Source: Chryseobacterium sp. (GTDB lineage Bacteria > Bacteroidota > Bacteroidia > Flavobacteriales > Weeksellaceae). Taken from it: 56,927 nt of DNA. The position numbers were made by a program, and so were the translations under genes. The notes beneath the pieces were generated by a model, which was not told the origin of the DNA, did not search any database, and saw only the letters and a list, made by a program, of their open reading frames with translations. Shown here one piece after another: positions 32,477 through 41,963 of the stretch. Location: the NCBI RefSeq assembly GCF_022712095.1, contig NZ_JALAHD010000092.1, positions 1 to 56,927 on the forward strand, given 5' to 3'. Each line of letters begins with the position of its first letter. The stretch's first letter is position 1.

Positions 32477-35092
32477 ATGAATGCTGAAAAACAAAGATTA
32501 CAAGATAAAAACTGGCAAAATTGGGGACCTTATGTAAGCAACCGCCAATGGGGGAATGTCCGGGAGGATTATAGCCCTAATGGCGACGCGTGGGAATTTA
32601 CAGGACATGATAAGGCGGAAAGTTACACTTACCGATGGGGGGAAGAAGGTATTGCCGGAATTTCAGATACTAAACAACTTCTATGCTTTGCTCTTTCTTT
32701 CTGGAATAAGAAAGATAAAATGGTAAAGGAAAGATTTTTTGGTTTAAGCAATCACCAGGGAAACCATGGGGAAGACATCAAAGAAATATTCTATTATCTG
32801 GATAATACGCCTACTCACAGCTATATGAAGATGGTGTACAAATATCCTATTAATGAATTTCCTTATGAGCAGATCATCACTGAAAATGGCAGCCGCAGCA
32901 AAAAGGAGCCGGAATATGAATTAATAGATACCGGAATATTTAACAACAATGAATATTTTGATATTTTCATTGAATACTGCAAAGCCGGAATTAATGATAT
33001 TCTCGTAAGGGTTACTATCCATAACAGAAGCAACACAGACGCTCCTATTGTAGTATCTCCTACCCTTTGGTACAGGAATAACTGGAAATGGGGTTATAAT
33101 ACTTACCGCCCGGAACTTACTCAGGGAGTGGACGGAGCTATTGATATTGTACATGAAAGTCTTCCTATAAAAAAACTGTACTCCCGGAATGCCGGCGTTA
33201 AGAGTATATTTTGTGATAATGAAACCAATACTCCTAAACTTTATGGGACTCCGATTATAGACAACTCTTTTTTTAAGGATGGGATTAATGAATACATCAT
33301 TCAACAAAAAAATACAGTTAACCCAGAAAACAGAGGAACTAAAGCTTCTTTTTTAGCTGATGAAATTATTCCGGCGCTAGGGTCCAAAACATTTGAATTC
33401 AGATTATCTCCTGAAGAAACAGCAACCCCATTTGACGATTTTGATCAAATTTTCAATGAAAGAATCTCTGAATGTAATGAATACTACGATGATATACAGA
33501 ATGATGTTAACAATGAGGATGAAAAAAATGTTCAGAGACAGGCTTTTGCAGGATTACTTTGGAATAAGCAATTCTATCACTATAATGTTGGAAAATGGCT
33601 GAAAGGGGATCCTAATTTTGAAGCGCCCAGAAATTTCGACGATTATGTAAGGAATACAGAATGGAATCATATGCACAACAAGGATATAATTTCCATGCCT
33701 GATAAATGGGAGTATCCATGGTATGCTACATGGGACCTTGCATTTCATTGCGTTCCTTTTGCCATTATTGATGCTGAATTTGCTAAAAACCAACTTCTTC
33801 TTTTAACAAAAGAATGGTATATGCATCCTAACGGCCAGCTTCCTGCTTATGAATGGAACCTCAGCGATGTTAATCCTCCGGTACATGCATGGTCATGTTT
33901 CAGAGTTTTTAAAATTGATGAAAAAACAAATGGAAAACCGGATTTGCTGTTTCTTGAAAAAGTTTTTCAAAAACTGCTTCTTAATTTCACATGGTGGGTA
34001 AACCGAAAAGATAAAAACGGAAAAAATATTTTCGGAGGCGGATTTTTAGGTCTGGATAATATCGGAGCTTTTGACCGTAATATGGAATTGAAAGACGGAC
34101 AACATCTGGAACAAGCCGACGGAACCAGCTGGATGGCCATGTATGCCCTGAATATGATGCGAATCGCCATGGAGCTTGCCCAATATTATCAGGTTTACGA
34201 GGATATGGCCATTAAATTCTTTGAACATTATCTGTATATTGCTGAAGCCATGGAAAACATGGGAGATAAGCAGCAAGGTCTGTGGAATGAAGAGGATGGT
34301 TTCTTTTACGATGTATTACAACTGGGAAATGGTGAAAGTGTATCTTTAAGACTACGGTCAATCGTAGGGCTTATTCCCCTGTTTGCTGTAGAAATTATTG
34401 ATCACGAGCTTCTCGAAAAGATGCCCAATTTTAAAGAAAGAATGGACTGGGTACTAAAGAACAAGCCTGAACTGACTAAACTGGTTTCCCATTGGGATGA
34501 AGAGGGAAGAGGAAGAAAACATTTAATGAGTATCCTGAGGAAAAACAGACTTAAAAAAGTTTTAAACAGAATGCTGGACGAAAAAGAATTTCTAAGCTCT
34601 TATGGAATCAGAGCAATGTCCAAAGTATATGAAGAGAATCCTTTTGTCTTTTCTGTTCACGGAAATGAAAATATGGTTTATTATACTCCTGCGGAAAGCG
34701 ACAGCAGAATGTTTGGAGGAAACAGTAACTGGAGGGGGCCTATCTGGTTTCCTATCAATTTCCTAATTGTGGAAAGCTTACAAAGATTTCATTATTATTA
34801 TGGAAACAGCCTAAAAGTAGAACTTCCTACAGGAAGCGGGGATAAAAGAAATCTTGATGAAGTAGCTTACAATATAAGCAACAGATTGTGTTCCATTTTC
34901 CTAAGAAATGAGGATGGCAAAAGAGCATTTAACGGAGAAAATGATAAGCTCAACTATGATGAACATTTCAGGGATTATATTACCTTTTTTGAATATTTCC
35001 ATGGTGACAATGGGCGGGGTGTAGGAGCCTCCCATCAAACGGGATGGACAGCAACAGTTGCCAAACTTTTGAAACCAAGATTATCAATATAA
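32477..35092 (+). CDS. GH63/MGH1-like glucosidase
   Basis: 871 residues from the second ATG (32477); the longer frame starts at 32468, which would leave almost no leader after the predicted promoter. The protein opens MNAEKQRLQDKNWQNWGPYV and is cytoplasmic. The N-terminal beta-sandwich is followed by an (alpha/alpha)6 barrel like that of mannosylglycerate hydrolase and GH63 glucosidases (WEYPWYATWDLAFHCVPF at about 414-431; GGNSNWRGPIWFPINFL at about 753-769). Acidic residues in the WDLAFH and EWNLSDVNPP regions are candidates for catalysis. It should hydrolyse an alpha-glucoside or glucosylglycerate-like substrate. It is divergent from the met run and ends at a strong terminator. Confidence 0.82.
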   Translation: MNAEKQRLQDKNWQNWGPYVSNRQWGNVREDYSPNGDAWEFTGHDKAESYTYRWGEEGIAGISDTKQLLCFALSFWNKKDKMVKERFFGLSNHQGNHGEDIKEIFYYLDNTPTHSYMKMVYKYPINEFPYEQIITENGSRSKKEPEYELIDTGIFNNNEYFDIFIEYCKAGINDILVRVTIHNRSNTDAPIVVSPTLWYRNNWKWGYNTYRPELTQGVDGAIDIVHESLPIKKLYSRNAGVKSIFCDNETNTPKLYGTPIIDNSFFKDGINEYIIQQKNTVNPENRGTKASFLADEIIPALGSKTFEFRLSPEETATPFDDFDQIFNERISECNEYYDDIQNDVNNEDEKNVQRQAFAGLLWNKQFYHYNVGKWLKGDPNFEAPRNFDDYVRNTEWNHMHNKDIISMPDKWEYPWYATWDLAFHCVPFAIIDAEFAKNQLLLLTKEWYMHPNGQLPAYEWNLSDVNPPVHAWSCFRVFKIDEKTNGKPDLLFLEKVFQKLLLNFTWWVNRKDKNGKNIFGGGFLGLDNIGAFDRNMELKDGQHLEQADGTSWMAMYALNMMRIAMELAQYYQVYEDMAIKFFEHYLYIAEAMENMGDKQQGLWNEEDGFFYDVLQLGNGESVSLRLRSIVGLIPLFAVEIIDHELLEKMPNFKERMDWVLKNKPELTKLVSHWDEEGRGRKHLMSILRKNRLKKVLNRMLDEKEFLSSYGIRAMSKVYEENPFVFSVHGNENMVYYTPAESDSRMFGGNSNWRGPIWFPINFLIVESLQRFHYYYGNSLKVELPTGSGDKRNLDEVAYNISNRLCSIFLRNEDGKRAFNGENDKLNYDEHFRDYITFFEYFHGDNGRGVGASHQTGWTATVAKLLKPRLSI

Positions 35093-35104
35093 CAAGCTAC
35101 TTGA

Positions 35105-35145
35105 AAAATAAGCGGGCGGACCTAAAGGTCCGCCCGCTTATTTTT
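35105..35145. terminator. Strong bidirectional terminator
   Basis: AAAATAAGCGGGCGGACC and its exact complement form a perfect 18-bp stem with a TAAA loop, between the convergent glucosidase and OsmC genes. It is the strongest stem in the window. Confidence 0.93.
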
Positions 35146-35158
35146 CATTAGTCACTAT

Positions 35159-35578
35159 CTATATTTTTTCTTCGTTCAGATAGACTTCATAATTGATCTG
35201 AACCTTAGGTTCCAATGTTTTAGATACAGAACAATATTTTTCAAAAGAAAGCTGAGCTGCTTTCAATGCTTTTTTAGGATCAATATCTCCTTCCAAAAAG
35301 AACTTTACCGTTATTGACTTGAATGGTTTAGCATCATCCACAGGTACTCTTTCTCCTTCTACTTCAGCTTTAAAACTTTTAATTTCCTGCCTTTGTTTTT
35401 TTAAGATAGAAACAACATCTATCCCACTACAGCCAGCTACAGCCATTAAAACACTTTCCATAGGGGAAACCCCTTTTGCTCCCGGCTGAGAGGTATTATC
35501 CAGTAAAATTGAATTCCCTTGTGAATTGGTACATTCAAATAAAAAGTCGTCATTTATTCTGTTGAGCGTGATTTTCAT
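35159..35578 (-). CDS. OsmC family peroxiredoxin-like protein
   Basis: 139 residues with the OsmC/Ohr fold. The two redox cysteines are in SVLMAVAGCSGIDVV (about 42-56) and in SFEKYCSVSKTLEP (about 111-124), as in family members that reduce organic hydroperoxides. It more closely resembles the YhfA/OsmC general group than Ohr. Cytoplasmic. A TATATTTG box at 35626-35619 (minus) may be its promoter, since the upstream proline-dehydrogenase-like gene ends 78 bases away. Confidence 0.85.
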   Translation of the reverse strand: MKITLNRINDDFLFECTNSQGNSILLDNTSQPGAKGVSPMESVLMAVAGCSGIDVVSILKKQRQEIKSFKAEVEGERVPVDDAKPFKSITVKFFLEGDIDPKKALKAAQLSFEKYCSVSKTLEPKVQINYEVYLNEEKI

Positions 35579-35618
35579 TGTAAGGATTTATATTTCAGTA
35601 TTTTTCAATATCGTTATT

Positions 35619-35626
35619 CAAATATA
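35619..35626 (-). promoter_or_regulatory. Putative -7 box of the OsmC gene
   Basis: Minus-strand TATATTTG fits TAnnTTTG, 40 bases before the ATG. No -33 TTG is visible. Confidence 0.38.
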
Positions 35627-35656
35627 AAAAAACTTTAAATATTAGAAATACCTATA

Positions 35657-36595
35657 CTAAGACATAATATCCACAACAGCCTGAAACAGGTTATCAGGAT
35701 TTTCTGCAATCCGGTTACACATATACAAATACCATTCATCACCGTAGACAATATATTGTCTGCATGAATAGTTTTCTTCATGAATTTTATTCAACAAATC
35801 TTCCCTAATTCCCAATAACATTTCAAATTCATACTGAGATGCCGGAACATCATATTGTTTAATTAATTCTTTTACCCTGCTTTGAATTTCATCATGATGA
35901 GTAGCAATAGAACATTTTCTGTTTTTATGAAAAAGAGTTTCCACATACTTAATATAAAGATCATCCAGATAGCCTCCTCTATCCACAGCATGCCCTGGAG
36001 GAACTGCAAAAGCACCTTTTACTATTCTTATTTTTCCCTGTGTTTCGTTTAGTATTCTTTCAAGATCTTCAGGAGTGCGGTTTAAATAAGCCTGAAGAGT
36101 AATGCCCACATTTGAATAGTCTGGGGAAATCTTACAGAAAGTATTGATGATATCATCCGTTCTTTCAATTCCTTCCGCACTGATTACAATTTCAATATTT
36201 TTTTCTTTTGCTGATTGGGCTAATGACAGCAGATTATTATACGCCATATCTTTATCTATAGCAAGCCCAATATGAGATAAATCCAGAGAAATAATAGAAT
36301 TAACACGTTCTTCTTTTACCTTCCCAATCAAATCAAGGAAATGCTTTGTTACCGATTCTGACTCTTCAACTGAGCGAGTACTTTCCCCCATAAATTCTAA
36401 AGAAACAGGAATCCCTTTCCTATTAATTCTTTTGGCTGTAGCTATTGCCTCATCTCTATTCTCTCCTCCGATATATCTTTTAGCAGCTTTTAATAATAGC
36501 TTAAAAAGGTCAGGATTATTAAGCAGATATTCTTTTGCACCTTCATTTAAGGCTGCCACTTTTAATAGGGAGCCTGCTTTTTCTTTTAATTCCAT
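35657..36595 (-). CDS. Proline dehydrogenase family protein with altered substrate motif
   Basis: A 312-residue FAD-type TIM barrel of the monofunctional PRODH family: PVSLEFMGESTRSVEE near 62-77, the flavin-region block GKIRIVKGAF (about 189-198), the CSIATHHDE strand (about 229-237) and the C-terminal helix YGDEWYLYMCNRIAENPDN. In proline dehydrogenases that helix usually carries two adjacent arginines that hold the proline carboxylate (…MRRLAE…). Here the first is Asn294 and only Arg295 remains. The enzyme may thus oxidise a different substrate, or be a proline enzyme with altered affinity. It starts 27 bases after the DUF58 stop, at the end of the MoxR cluster. Confidence 0.78.
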   Translation of the reverse strand: MELKEKAGSLLKVAALNEGAKEYLLNNPDLFKLLLKAAKRYIGGENRDEAIATAKRINRKGIPVSLEFMGESTRSVEESESVTKHFLDLIGKVKEERVNSIISLDLSHIGLAIDKDMAYNNLLSLAQSAKEKNIEIVISAEGIERTDDIINTFCKISPDYSNVGITLQAYLNRTPEDLERILNETQGKIRIVKGAFAVPPGHAVDRGGYLDDLYIKYVETLFHKNRKCSIATHHDEIQSRVKELIKQYDVPASQYEFEMLLGIREDLLNKIHEENYSCRQYIVYGDEWYLYMCNRIAENPDNLFQAVVDIMS

Positions 36596-36622
36596 TATAT
36601 TATTTTTATTTTGTGTAGGTAT

Positions 36623-37948
36623 TTATAAAATTCCCCTTGCTTTTATCTCAAGATACTTATTGATGACATCAATATTCAAATTTTCAGGAAGGGTATACAC
36701 TGTATAAATTCCATACTTTCTAAGTTCCTGTATGATCAGTTTTTTTTCAAATTCAAATTTTTCAGCAATAATCTCATCATAAATTTCCTGCATGTTTTCA
36801 GGATTTTTATGAAGTAATGTATGAAGTTCTGCATTTCTAAAGAAAACAACTACCAATAAGTGATTTCTTGCTATTCCCCGGAGATATTTCAATTGTCTGT
36901 TGAGACCGTCTAAAGTTTCAAAATTGGTAAAAAGCAGGATAAGACTTCTCTGATTGATAGAAAACTTCACATCCTGATATAAACGATTATAATCACTTTC
37001 AAAGAAATTGGTTTTGATATTATAAAGTGCTTCCGATATTTTTTTCAGCTGTCCAGATTTGTTATCGGCAGCAATTTTATTTTCAGTTTTTTTCGAGAAG
37101 GTCATCATACCCGCTCTGTCTCCCTTTTTCAGAATAATATGAGACAAAGCCATCGTTGCATTAATGGAATAATCCAAAAGACTTAATCCATTAAAAGGCA
37201 TCTTCATGGTTCTTCCAGTATCGATTAGCATGTAAATCCTCTGAGACTTTTCATCCTGAAACTGGTTCACCATTAAACGATTGGTTTTAGAAGTTGCTTT
37301 CCAGTTAATGGTTCTAATATCGTCTCCGGGAACATATTCTTTGATCTGTTCAAACTCCATAGTATGCCCCAACTTCCTGATCTTCTTGATTCCTCCTAAC
37401 AGAAATTCATTCTGCAGGGCCATCAGTTCATATTTCCGGAGATGAATAAAGGAAGGATAAGAAGGTAGATTTGCATCTTTTTGAAAAGTATATCTTTTGG
37501 ATACCAAGCCTAAAGGTGATGTAGCAAAAACATTTAAGCTTCCGAAGTGATATTCTCCTCTCTCTTTAGGCTCTAAAAGATATTGGAAATACGTATTTTT
37601 TCCCGACTTAATACCCTTTTCAATTAAAAAATCTCTTTTCTGAAACTGGAAAGGAATCTCATCAATCACTTTTACACGAATATCAAACTGATAATTATTT
37701 TTGATATCAACTTTTACAGGATTTTCATCTCCATTGGATAATTTTTCGGGTAATACCCGTTGTGCCCATATCCCTTCTTTCTGATTAAACAGCAATAGAT
37801 AATCAACCATCACCGCCAGAAAGATTACCAATAACATAATGTGGGCAACCATCATTAGAAGCGGGAAAAAAAATGCAAAAACATATATTATCCCCACTCC
37901 TATGAGTGCGAAAAAAAAGCGATTGTTGATATACAGGTTTTTGATCAT
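36623..37948 (-). CDS. DUF58 domain membrane protein
   Basis: 441 residues: two hydrophobic segments (about 12-48) anchor it in the inner membrane, then a beta-rich region and the DUF58 domain, whose signature is EYVPGDDIRTINWKATSKT (about 202-220), followed by a von Willebrand A-like stretch (RIYMLIDTGRTMKMP; ILLFTNFETLDGL). DUF58 proteins are almost always encoded with a MoxR ATPase, as here (3-base gap), and are thought to be its client or adaptor. The region facing the cytoplasm is inferred to be the C-terminal part. Confidence 0.9.
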   Translation of the reverse strand: MIKNLYINNRFFFALIGVGIIYVFAFFFPLLMMVAHIMLLVIFLAVMVDYLLLFNQKEGIWAQRVLPEKLSNGDENPVKVDIKNNYQFDIRVKVIDEIPFQFQKRDFLIEKGIKSGKNTYFQYLLEPKERGEYHFGSLNVFATSPLGLVSKRYTFQKDANLPSYPSFIHLRKYELMALQNEFLLGGIKKIRKLGHTMEFEQIKEYVPGDDIRTINWKATSKTNRLMVNQFQDEKSQRIYMLIDTGRTMKMPFNGLSLLDYSINATMALSHIILKKGDRAGMMTFSKKTENKIAADNKSGQLKKISEALYNIKTNFFESDYNRLYQDVKFSINQRSLILLFTNFETLDGLNRQLKYLRGIARNHLLVVVFFRNAELHTLLHKNPENMQEIYDEIIAEKFEFEKKLIIQELRKYGIYTVYTLPENLNIDVINKYLEIKARGIL

Positions 37949-37951
37949 TTT

Positions 37952-38983
37952 TTATCTCGGGATCTCTATTCCTTCTAAAATCTGACGTATAATTTCATCT
38001 GCTGTCAGTCCCTCCATTTCTCTTTCCGGAGAAACTATTACCCTGTGTCTTAAAACTGCATAGCTGGCTTCTTTGATATCTTCAGGTGTAACAAAGTCTC
38101 TTCCTCTTAGGGCTGCAAAAGATTTCGAAGCCGTAAGCAGGGCAAGACTGGCTCTTGGTGAAGCTCCAAGATATAGAAACTGGTTTTCTCTTGTATTAAC
38201 AATAATCTTTGCAATATATTCTATCAACTGATATTCTACAACAATATCTTTTACCAGCTGCTGATAATTTTTAAGCTGCTGAGCAGTAACCACTTTTTCC
38301 ACAACTTCAGTTTTATCTTCTTTTTTATTTTCGTGCTGATTCTTGATAATGGTGACTTCCTGCTCAAGATTAGGATAACCTACATTAATTTTAAATAGAA
38401 AACGATCCAGCTGTGCTTCCGGTAGTCTGTAAGTTCCTTCATGCTCAATCGGATTTTGAGTAGCCACCACTAAAAATGGCTCTTCCATTATATAACGGGT
38501 ACCATCCATCGTAATCTGCCTTTCTTCCATTACTTCAAATAATGCAGACTGTGTTTTGGCCGGCGATCTGTTAATTTCATCAATCAGTATAAAATTGGAG
38601 AAAATCGGTCCTTTTTTAAATTCAAATTCTGAATCCTTGACACTGAAAACCGATGTCCCTAAGATATCTGAAGGCATTAGATCCGGTGTAAACTGAATTC
38701 TGCTAAAGTCTACATCTATGGTTTTTGCCAGTAATTTTGCAGTTACTGTTTTAGCTACTCCCGGAACTCCTTCAATCAGCACATGTCCATTCGACAAAAG
38801 TGCTGCTAAAAGATGCTCTATCATATCTTCCTGACCTACAATCACTTTTGCAATTTCAGACTTTACCTTTTTCAAACTTTCACGAAGTTCAATCATATCA
38901 ATTCTGGATTGAAACTCGTTTTCTTTATGATCAAGCGGTGTCGATGTTTGATTTTCTAAATTCTGGTTCTCAAAATTTTCCAT
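37952..38983 (-). CDS. MoxR family AAA+ ATPase
   Basis: 343 residues. The AAA+ core has Walker A GVPGVAKT (about 76-83), Walker B LIDEINRSPAKTQ (about 138-150), sensor 1 VVATQNPIEHEGTYRLPEAQ and arginine finger LDRFLFKI, and a C-terminal lid (GASPRASLALL). Such ATPases are chaperones that load metals or assemble complexes with VWA/DUF58 partners. It is encoded directly before DUF58. A 57-base gap to the upstream DUF4350 gene contains no clear promoter. Confidence 0.95.
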   Translation of the reverse strand: MENFENQNLENQTSTPLDHKENEFQSRIDMIELRESLKKVKSEIAKVIVGQEDMIEHLLAALLSNGHVLIEGVPGVAKTVTAKLLAKTIDVDFSRIQFTPDLMPSDILGTSVFSVKDSEFEFKKGPIFSNFILIDEINRSPAKTQSALFEVMEERQITMDGTRYIMEEPFLVVATQNPIEHEGTYRLPEAQLDRFLFKINVGYPNLEQEVTIIKNQHENKKEDKTEVVEKVVTAQQLKNYQQLVKDIVVEYQLIEYIAKIIVNTRENQFLYLGASPRASLALLTASKSFAALRGRDFVTPEDIKEASYAVLRHRVIVSPEREMEGLTADEIIRQILEGIEIPR

Positions 38984-39040
38984 ATGATTTAGTTTACCAA
39001 TTCAATAGTTATAACTACCAAACTGTTATAATTATTTAAG

Positions 39041-40195
39041 TTATTTTAAAATTTCATCCAGCAATCTATTCATTCTTCCAAGATCTTCTTTCATTACACT
39101 GTCATAAGGATCCTGACCTTTTTTAATATAGCTGATCGCTTCATTGATCATCTCCATAGGTTTTCCTGTTTTCAGGTGAAGTCTTTTAGCAAATTCTTCA
39201 TCCAGATTTTTGGTATCGATCAGAAGATCCATTCTCACTTTATTTAGGAAATACTGAGCTTTTTTAGCCATCATATCATGGAAATCCCCTTCCTGTAAAT
39301 AGAGATTACCGATACTTTTCACGAAATCAACCGAGGTGTTTTTCAAGGGTTCAATTACCGGAACAATCCGTTGTTTCCGTTTGGCATTAAAGAAAATAAA
39401 TAAGATCAATCCTCCCAAAAATATCCACCAGGCATATTTAAGCGCCGGATTGGATAAAATAAACCTCATAAAGAATTGTGATTCTTTAGAATTCCTTTCT
39501 GAAAACCAAAGGACTTCCTTATCATCAAGGTAAGAAAATACATTCTGAGCATATTTTATATTTCCGGGTTTCAGCAAATAATAGTTGGTAAGGAAAAGTG
39601 GTTCAGAATGAACATAGATGTTTCCCTTCCCAAATTTGGTTTTAATAAAATTAGCCCTATCTGGGTTATTTTCGTCAACTGTTTTACCCAATACCTCCAC
39701 CTGATTCTTTACATAAGAGAATCCTCTTCCAGAAGGAAATTTATCTAGGATAATGAAATCATTTAAGTATTTTTTATCTGTAAACTTTAATACACTTTTT
39801 TCTTCAAACGACAGCTGTGCACTATAATACCCAATAGTATCCGAAATTTCCTTTGGCATACGACTTACCAGTAACATGGCATCCGACCCTTTAGCTACTT
39901 CATTTAAAATCTTGAGCCATGACTCACTATCCAGATCACTTTCTATCACTAAAATATTATGAGGAGTTCTTTTTTCCTGGTAATATTCAAAAGGTGACTG
40001 ATTGATTTTTTTAAGTTTATTTTTAAAAAGATCTTTAGCTTCCTCATTGAATACGTACAATCCAAAAGGTGATTTCTGAGAAACATCAAAATTTTTCCGC
40101 CAATCCGTGACCTCTTTTTTATTCACTTCAAGCAATGCCAAAATCACCATAATAATGATGAAAATTGCAGCATATATTTTGAAGGTCTTATTCAT
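39041..40195 (-). CDS. DUF4350 domain membrane protein
   Basis: 384 residues: an N-terminal anchor (about 6-23), a periplasmic domain that includes NILVIESDLDSESW near 78 and SAQLSFEEKSVLKF near 129, a second membrane segment (YAWWIFLGGLILFIFF near 255-270) and a cytoplasmic helical tail. This matches the DUF4350 proteins of MoxR/DUF58 clusters in Bacteroidota. Function is not known. It starts 12 bases after the DUF4129 gene's stop. Confidence 0.82.
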   Translation of the reverse strand: MNKTFKIYAAIFIIIMVILALLEVNKKEVTDWRKNFDVSQKSPFGLYVFNEEAKDLFKNKLKKINQSPFEYYQEKRTPHNILVIESDLDSESWLKILNEVAKGSDAMLLVSRMPKEISDTIGYYSAQLSFEEKSVLKFTDKKYLNDFIILDKFPSGRGFSYVKNQVEVLGKTVDENNPDRANFIKTKFGKGNIYVHSEPLFLTNYYLLKPGNIKYAQNVFSYLDDKEVLWFSERNSKESQFFMRFILSNPALKYAWWIFLGGLILFIFFNAKRKQRIVPVIEPLKNTSVDFVKSIGNLYLQEGDFHDMMAKKAQYFLNKVRMDLLIDTKNLDEEFAKRLHLKTGKPMEMINEAISYIKKGQDPYDSVMKEDLGRMNRLLDEILK

Positions 40196-40207
40196 TGCAA
40201 AATTATA

Positions 40208-41008
40208 TTAAGCTTTAAAGGATTGATATTGATTCTTAAATATGAGATATTCTTGCTCATTAATACTGAATTCACCATACCATACATAATCAAAAATATA
40301 AGAGAGTTTAGAAAACTCTTCTTTTAAATGCGGAGCTTTTAATTCTGCCACATAATCTTTGTTTGTTTTTTCAGGATTCCAGATAATTAATTTTTTATCA
40401 CTCAGTTTTTTGAGGGTATATAAAAACTGATACCTAACTGCCGAACGAAAATCAGCGATTCTTTCAAAATTGGATATACTTTCCGGGAAATTAATTTCGT
40501 GGATATTTTCATGAAGCTCTTGCTCATTAATCATCACTTTCTTATTCTTCTTTCCGAAAATAAAACTCCCATCTTTCGACATGATATATTTAACGATAAA
40601 GTACAGCAGAAAGCCAACTAAAATAATCGCAAACAAACGAATAAGAACCCATGTTACTTCAGAGGAGTTTCTAAAACTATTCTCACCAAAAATACTCTGA
40701 ATAATCTTCGCTATCTTTCTTTCGAGTTTCTGCCAAAAAGATTCCCGCGGTTTCGAGGTAGAATAATCATATTCATTTCCCTGATATTTGGACTGGAAAT
40801 TTTCTTTAAATCTTTTAGGATATACCTTATTTTCAGATACAGGCTTTCTTTTTAACAGGGAGTCTGCAGAGATCATTCCTTTATAAGGATAACCATGTAA
40901 AGAATCCAATATTACCTGTTCTTCCACGACGGTCGGTTCCACATCATCCTGAGCCACCAGAAACCCTATGGAGAAGAAAAAAAATAAGAAAAAAAGAATT
41001 TTATTCAT
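40208..41008 (-). CDS. DUF4129 domain membrane protein
   Basis: 266 residues from the ATG at 41008; a GTG two codons earlier also exists, but the ATG overlaps the previous stop by 8 bases (ATGAATAA), a typical coupled start. A signal sequence (MNKILFFLFFFFSIGFLVAQ) is followed by a periplasmic part, a membrane segment (about 125-147) and a cytoplasmic helical DUF4129 domain whose end carries WYGEFSINEQEY. It belongs to the same MoxR cluster; DUF4129 domains are seen beside transglutaminase or MoxR genes. Confidence 0.82.
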   Translation of the reverse strand: MNKILFFLFFFFSIGFLVAQDDVEPTVVEEQVILDSLHGYPYKGMISADSLLKRKPVSENKVYPKRFKENFQSKYQGNEYDYSTSKPRESFWQKLERKIAKIIQSIFGENSFRNSSEVTWVLIRLFAIILVGFLLYFIVKYIMSKDGSFIFGKKNKKVMINEQELHENIHEINFPESISNFERIADFRSAVRYQFLYTLKKLSDKKLIIWNPEKTNKDYVAELKAPHLKEEFSKLSYIFDYVWYGEFSINEQEYLIFKNQYQSFKA

Positions 41009-41963
41009 TAACACCTATTGTTTCTATTTCCGCAAATTCCATTTTTTGATGAAGATCTGTTCTACTGTCATAGTACATTAACCCAGAATTAACATATAAT
41101 AAATTCATCAGGATAAACGAAACAAGAAGGGATACTCCATAAATTATAAAAATTACAATTCCAAAAGTTCCGGTTAGAGGATTTTGTTCAAAATCTCCGC
41201 TGGAGGTATTGGTTAAAAGAGCTGCGTAAAAGAACATCATTGGAATCATTGTAAATATCGAAGTGATGATGTTATAAATAAGAAAATTGATTATAGTTGC
41301 TCCCCAATATTTCCAGAAAGGGCTATTTTCCCTTTTATTATCATAAGAGAACTGAGCTCTCATCGCATAACCCATACTTTCAAAAAAGCCCTTATCAGTA
41401 TTAAAATAATCGTAGGACAAGAAAGTTATGAAATTAAATATAAACGGGAAGACAAACAGCATTAAAACAATCCCAATCAAAATTAAGATCAGCACATAAG
41501 AAATCAAAATAACAATAATACAAAGCGGCATTACTACAAACATCATTCCCAGATAATAGATGATTATCTTTTTAGCATTCTTTTTAAAGTCCCCCAGAAT
41601 CTCATCGGTTTTAATATCCGTTTTTCCTTCTGTAAGTCTTTTCATATAAAAAACCGGATATAGGTAGGAAACTATACTTACAGCCGAAAACAGCAAAAAC
41701 AGAAGAAATCCTACGAGGATAAGCATTCCTGTATTTTCTGAAAAATACTGCTCAAAATAATAGCTTTCTCCACTCAGGTTGGAACCCATCAGCTGTAAAA
41801 AAAGCTCCCTGTAACCGATGATAGTAATTACAACCATTAATATTAAAAGAAAACCATTAATAAGGGTATAACCTTTAAAATAGTTTTTGCCGTAAAATTT
41901 GAAAAAGCTGAAACTATCACTTATAAAAGTACCGAAGTCCCTTTTTTTATAAAACTGCATCAT
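41001..41963 (-). CDS. Multi-pass membrane protein of the MoxR cluster
   Basis: 321 residues from the ATG at 41963 (a second ATG follows directly at 41960); the longer frame starts in the body of the SpoIIM gene and would make no sense. The opening MMQFYKKRDFGTFISDSFSF is followed by about five or six membrane segments (for example GFLLILMVVITIIGY, LILVGFLLFLLFSAVSIVSY, VVMPLCIIVILISYVLILIL). I recognise no named family with confidence, though it resembles the membrane part found with SpoIIM and DUF4129 genes. It overlaps the SpoIIM stop by 17 bases and the DUF4129 start by 8, so expression is coupled. Confidence 0.78.
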   Translation of the reverse strand: MMQFYKKRDFGTFISDSFSFFKFYGKNYFKGYTLINGFLLILMVVITIIGYRELFLQLMGSNLSGESYYFEQYFSENTGMLILVGFLLFLLFSAVSIVSYLYPVFYMKRLTEGKTDIKTDEILGDFKKNAKKIIIYYLGMMFVVMPLCIIVILISYVLILILIGIVLMLFVFPFIFNFITFLSYDYFNTDKGFFESMGYAMRAQFSYDNKRENSPFWKYWGATIINFLIYNIITSIFTMIPMMFFYAALLTNTSSGDFEQNPLTGTFGIVIFIIYGVSLLVSFILMNLLYVNSGLMYYDSRTDLHQKMEFAEIETIGVNE

